From assembly GCA_023389455.1 (NCBI GenBank), contig JAEWEJ010000090.1, positions 1-14,615 of the forward strand: a stretch of 14,615 bases of DNA, written 5' to 3'. Of this stretch, positions 12,922 to 14,615 are shown one piece after another (the stretch's first letter is position 1; every line of letters starts with the position of its first letter). The position numbers and the translations under genes were made by a program. Source of the stretch: Actinomycetes bacterium (lineage in GTDB: Bacteria > Actinomycetota > Actinomycetes > Actinomycetales > Cellulomonadaceae). The notes under the pieces were generated by a model. It searched no databases. It saw nothing but the letters and a program-made list of their open reading frames with translations, and was not told the origin of the DNA.

Positions 12922-14615
12922 TCACGGGCTGCGCAGGGACTCCTGCCACTGCGCGTGCAGCGCCGCGAACCGTCCGCCCGCGGCCACCAGCGCAGCGGGG
13001 CTGCCGTCCTCCACGACGCGCCCGGCGTCGACGACCAGGACGCGGTCGGAGTGCATGACCGTGGACAGGCGGTGCGCGATGACGACGGCCGTGCGGCCGG
13101 CGAGCAGCGTGCGCAGCCCTTCCTGGACGAGCTGCTCACCGGGGATGTCGAGGGAGCTCGTGGCCTCGTCGAGCACGAGCACCGCGGGGTCGGCGAGGAA
13201 CGCCCGGGCGAACGACACGAGCTGGCGCTGCCCGGCGGACAGCCGCACACCGCGGGTGTCGACGTCGGTGTCGTACCCGTCCGGCAGCGACACGATCAGG
13301 TCGTGCACGCCCACCGCGCGCGCCGCCCGCTCGATCTCGTCCCGGCTCGCGCCGGGCCTGCCGAGGGCGATGTTGGCGGCGACGGACCCCGAGAACAGGT
13401 ACGCCTCCTGGGTCACCATGACCATCGCGGCGCGCAGGTCCCCGGGGTCGACCTCGCGCAGGTCGACGCCGTCCAGGCGCACGGCGCCGGCGCGCGGGTC
13501 GTAGAACCGCGCGAGCAGCTTGGCGACCGTGGACTTGCCCGCGCCCGTCTCCCCCACCAGCGCGACGGTCGTCCCCGCCGGGACGTGCAGGTCGAGCCGC
13601 GGCAGCACGCTGCGACCGTCGCCGTAGCCGAACTCCACGCCGTCGAGGCGCAGGTCGCCACGCGGGTGCTCGAGGCGCACCGGGCGGGCGGGGTCCGGCA
13701 CGGTCGGCTCCTGCGCGAGCAGGCCCGACAGCTTCTCGAGCGCCGCCGTGGCGGACTGGAACGAGTTGTAGAACATGCCGATCTGCGCGAGCGGCGCGAA
13801 GAACCGCCGCGCGTAGAGCACAGCGGCGACCAGCACGCCGACCTCGAGCCTGCCGTCGAGCACCCGCAGGCCCCCGACCAGCAGCACGGCGGCCACGGTG
13901 ACGTTGCCGATGAGCACCAGCCCCGTGTCGAACACCCCGTTGACGCGGATCGCCTCCGCGTTGGCCGCGCGGTACTCCTCCGCCTCGGCCCCGTACACCG
14001 CGGCCGCCTGCGCCTCGCGACGGAAGGCCTGCACGGCGCGGATGCCCGTCATCGTCTCGACGAACCGGACGATGACCCGTGCGGCGGCCGTGCGCGAGCG
14101 CCGGTACTGGGACTGCGAGCGGCGCTGGAACCACCGGGTGAGGAGCACCCCGGGCACGACCGCCACCAGCAGGACCAGCCCGCTGCGCCAGTCGAGCAGC
14201 GCCAGGCCGACGGCCGTGAAGACCATCGCCAGCCCGCTGGCGGCGAGCGTGGTGACGCCGCCGTCGAGCAGCTCGCGCAGCGCCTCGAGGTCGGACGTCT
14301 GCCGCGAGATGATCCGGCCCGAGGTGTAGCGCTCGTGGAACTCCAGGCTCAGCCGCTGGGTGTGCCGGAAGACCCGGCGGCGCAGGTCGAGCAGGACCGC
14401 CTGGCTGACGGTCGCGGCGAGGCGGACCGTGGCCGCGGTGAACACCCCGGCGACCAGTGCCGTGAGCGCGTAGCCGCCGGCGACCAGCAGCGCGGGCGCG
14501 GCGTCACCCGCGCGCAGGGCCGGGATGCCCCGGTCGATGCCGACGGCCACGAGCGCCGGGCCGGCGACCAGCGCGAGCTGGGCGACCACGACGACGACGG
14601 CGGTGAGCGCAGCGC
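12922..14615 (-). CDS. ABC exporter half-transporter, MsbA/multidrug type (N-terminus cut by window)
   Basis: A fused permease-ATPase of the type I exporter family; 563 C-terminal residues are present. The first ~290 visible residues are the membrane domain with several hydrophobic helices (e.g. AALTAVVVVVAQLALVAGPA at the edge, LASGLAMVFTAVGLALLDW). RRVFRHTQRLSLEFHERYTSG is the cytoplasmic coupling-helix region. The ATPase domain follows with Walker A (GETGAGKST, near 13530-13555), the Q-loop VTQEAYLFSG, and the signature LSAGQRQL (near 13222-13245). Walker B with catalytic glutamate (VLVLDEATSSLD) and the H-loop IAHRLS come next. The nucleotide site looks intact, with LSAGQ in place of LSGGQ. 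The frame is open to the window edge, so the true start is outside. Such genes often come in pairs; a partner upstream would also be outside. The substrate is unknown. It converges on the TipA-like gene with a 21-nt gap. Confidence 0.95.
   Translation of the reverse strand, partial: AALTAVVVVVAQLALVAGPALVAVGIDRGIPALRAGDAAPALLVAGGYALTALVAGVFTAATVRLAATVSQAVLLDLRRRVFRHTQRLSLEFHERYTSGRIISRQTSDLEALRELLDGGVTTLAASGLAMVFTAVGLALLDWRSGLVLLVAVVPGVLLTRWFQRRSQSQYRRSRTAAARVIVRFVETMTGIRAVQAFRREAQAAAVYGAEAEEYRAANAEAIRVNGVFDTGLVLIGNVTVAAVLLVGGLRVLDGRLEVGVLVAAVLYARRFFAPLAQIGMFYNSFQSATAALEKLSGLLAQEPTVPDPARPVRLEHPRGDLRLDGVEFGYGDGRSVLPRLDLHVPAGTTVALVGETGAGKSTVAKLLARFYDPRAGAVRLDGVDLREVDPGDLRAAMVMVTQEAYLFSGSVAANIALGRPGASRDEIERAARAVGVHDLIVSLPDGYDTDVDTRGVRLSAGQRQLVSFARAFLADPAVLVLDEATSSLDIPGEQLVQEGLRTLLAGRTAVVIAHRLSTVMHSDRVLVVDAGRVVEDGSPAALVAAGGRFAALHAQWQESLRSP

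Noticed and set aside
12908..12923. GACGG-N6-CCGTC as a bidirectional terminator between the TipA-like and ABC genes
   Set aside because: The arms are only 5 bp, overlap the ABC stop codon, and no U-tract is seen on either side.
1..14615. Search by eye for CRISPR arrays, tRNAs, insertion sequences and attachment sites
   Set aside because: No regularly spaced repeats, no cloverleaf-like sequence, no transposase or integrase and no terminal inverted repeats were found. The only direct repeat of note is the two-copy 33-bp unit.

Overview
The window looks like chromosomal DNA of a high-G+C actinobacterium, probably a Micrococcales member close to Cellulomonas. The genus is an inference from very high G+C, GTG starts, G/C-ending third positions, a type 2 IleRS behind an actinobacterial T-box leader, a DUF2975 gene and a TipA-like MerR gene. 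No tRNA, rRNA, CRISPR array, insertion sequence or prophage gene was recognised. The coding content is mostly ordinary. The interesting signals are mainly in the short intergenic regions.

Left part, minus strand (1-3588): a PTS-dependent dihydroxyacetone kinase operon, dhaK-dhaL-dhaM, with dhaM running off the left edge. Its upstream region holds a 15-bp dyad and an almost perfect tandem duplication of a 33-bp unit. Beyond that lies a secreted, cysteine-containing right-handed beta-helix protein with its own candidate promoter.

Middle, minus strand (3547-9196): ileS and folC overlap by 4 nt. They are preceded by a T-box riboswitch whose features can be read directly (AUC specifier, short Stem I, Stem III, T-box bulge) and followed by a stem-loop just after folC. 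Charging of tRNA-Ile is therefore expected to control both IleRS and, through coupling, folylpolyglutamate synthase. Next to the leader is a DUF2975 membrane protein gene. Its promoter carries a perfect TCTATCG-N5-CGATAGA dyad, and the transcript appears to be leaderless.

Right part (9249-12900): two tandem, visibly paralogous HAD phosphatases on the plus strand, coupled by an ATGA overlap. They converge on, and overlap the 3' end of, a minus-strand purine-type phosphoribosyltransferase. Divergent from that gene is a formate/nitrite-family channel. A TipA-like MerR regulator follows, with a textbook 19-bp-spacer promoter whose -35 box overlaps the channel gene's stop codon.

Right edge, minus strand (12922-14615): a multidrug-type ABC exporter half-transporter, cut at its N-terminus by the window edge. 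No clearly new multi-gene system is visible. The best leads are the cysteine-free TipA-like regulator with a probable internal start, the orphan DUF2975 gene with its operator, and the T-box-controlled ileS-folC pair.
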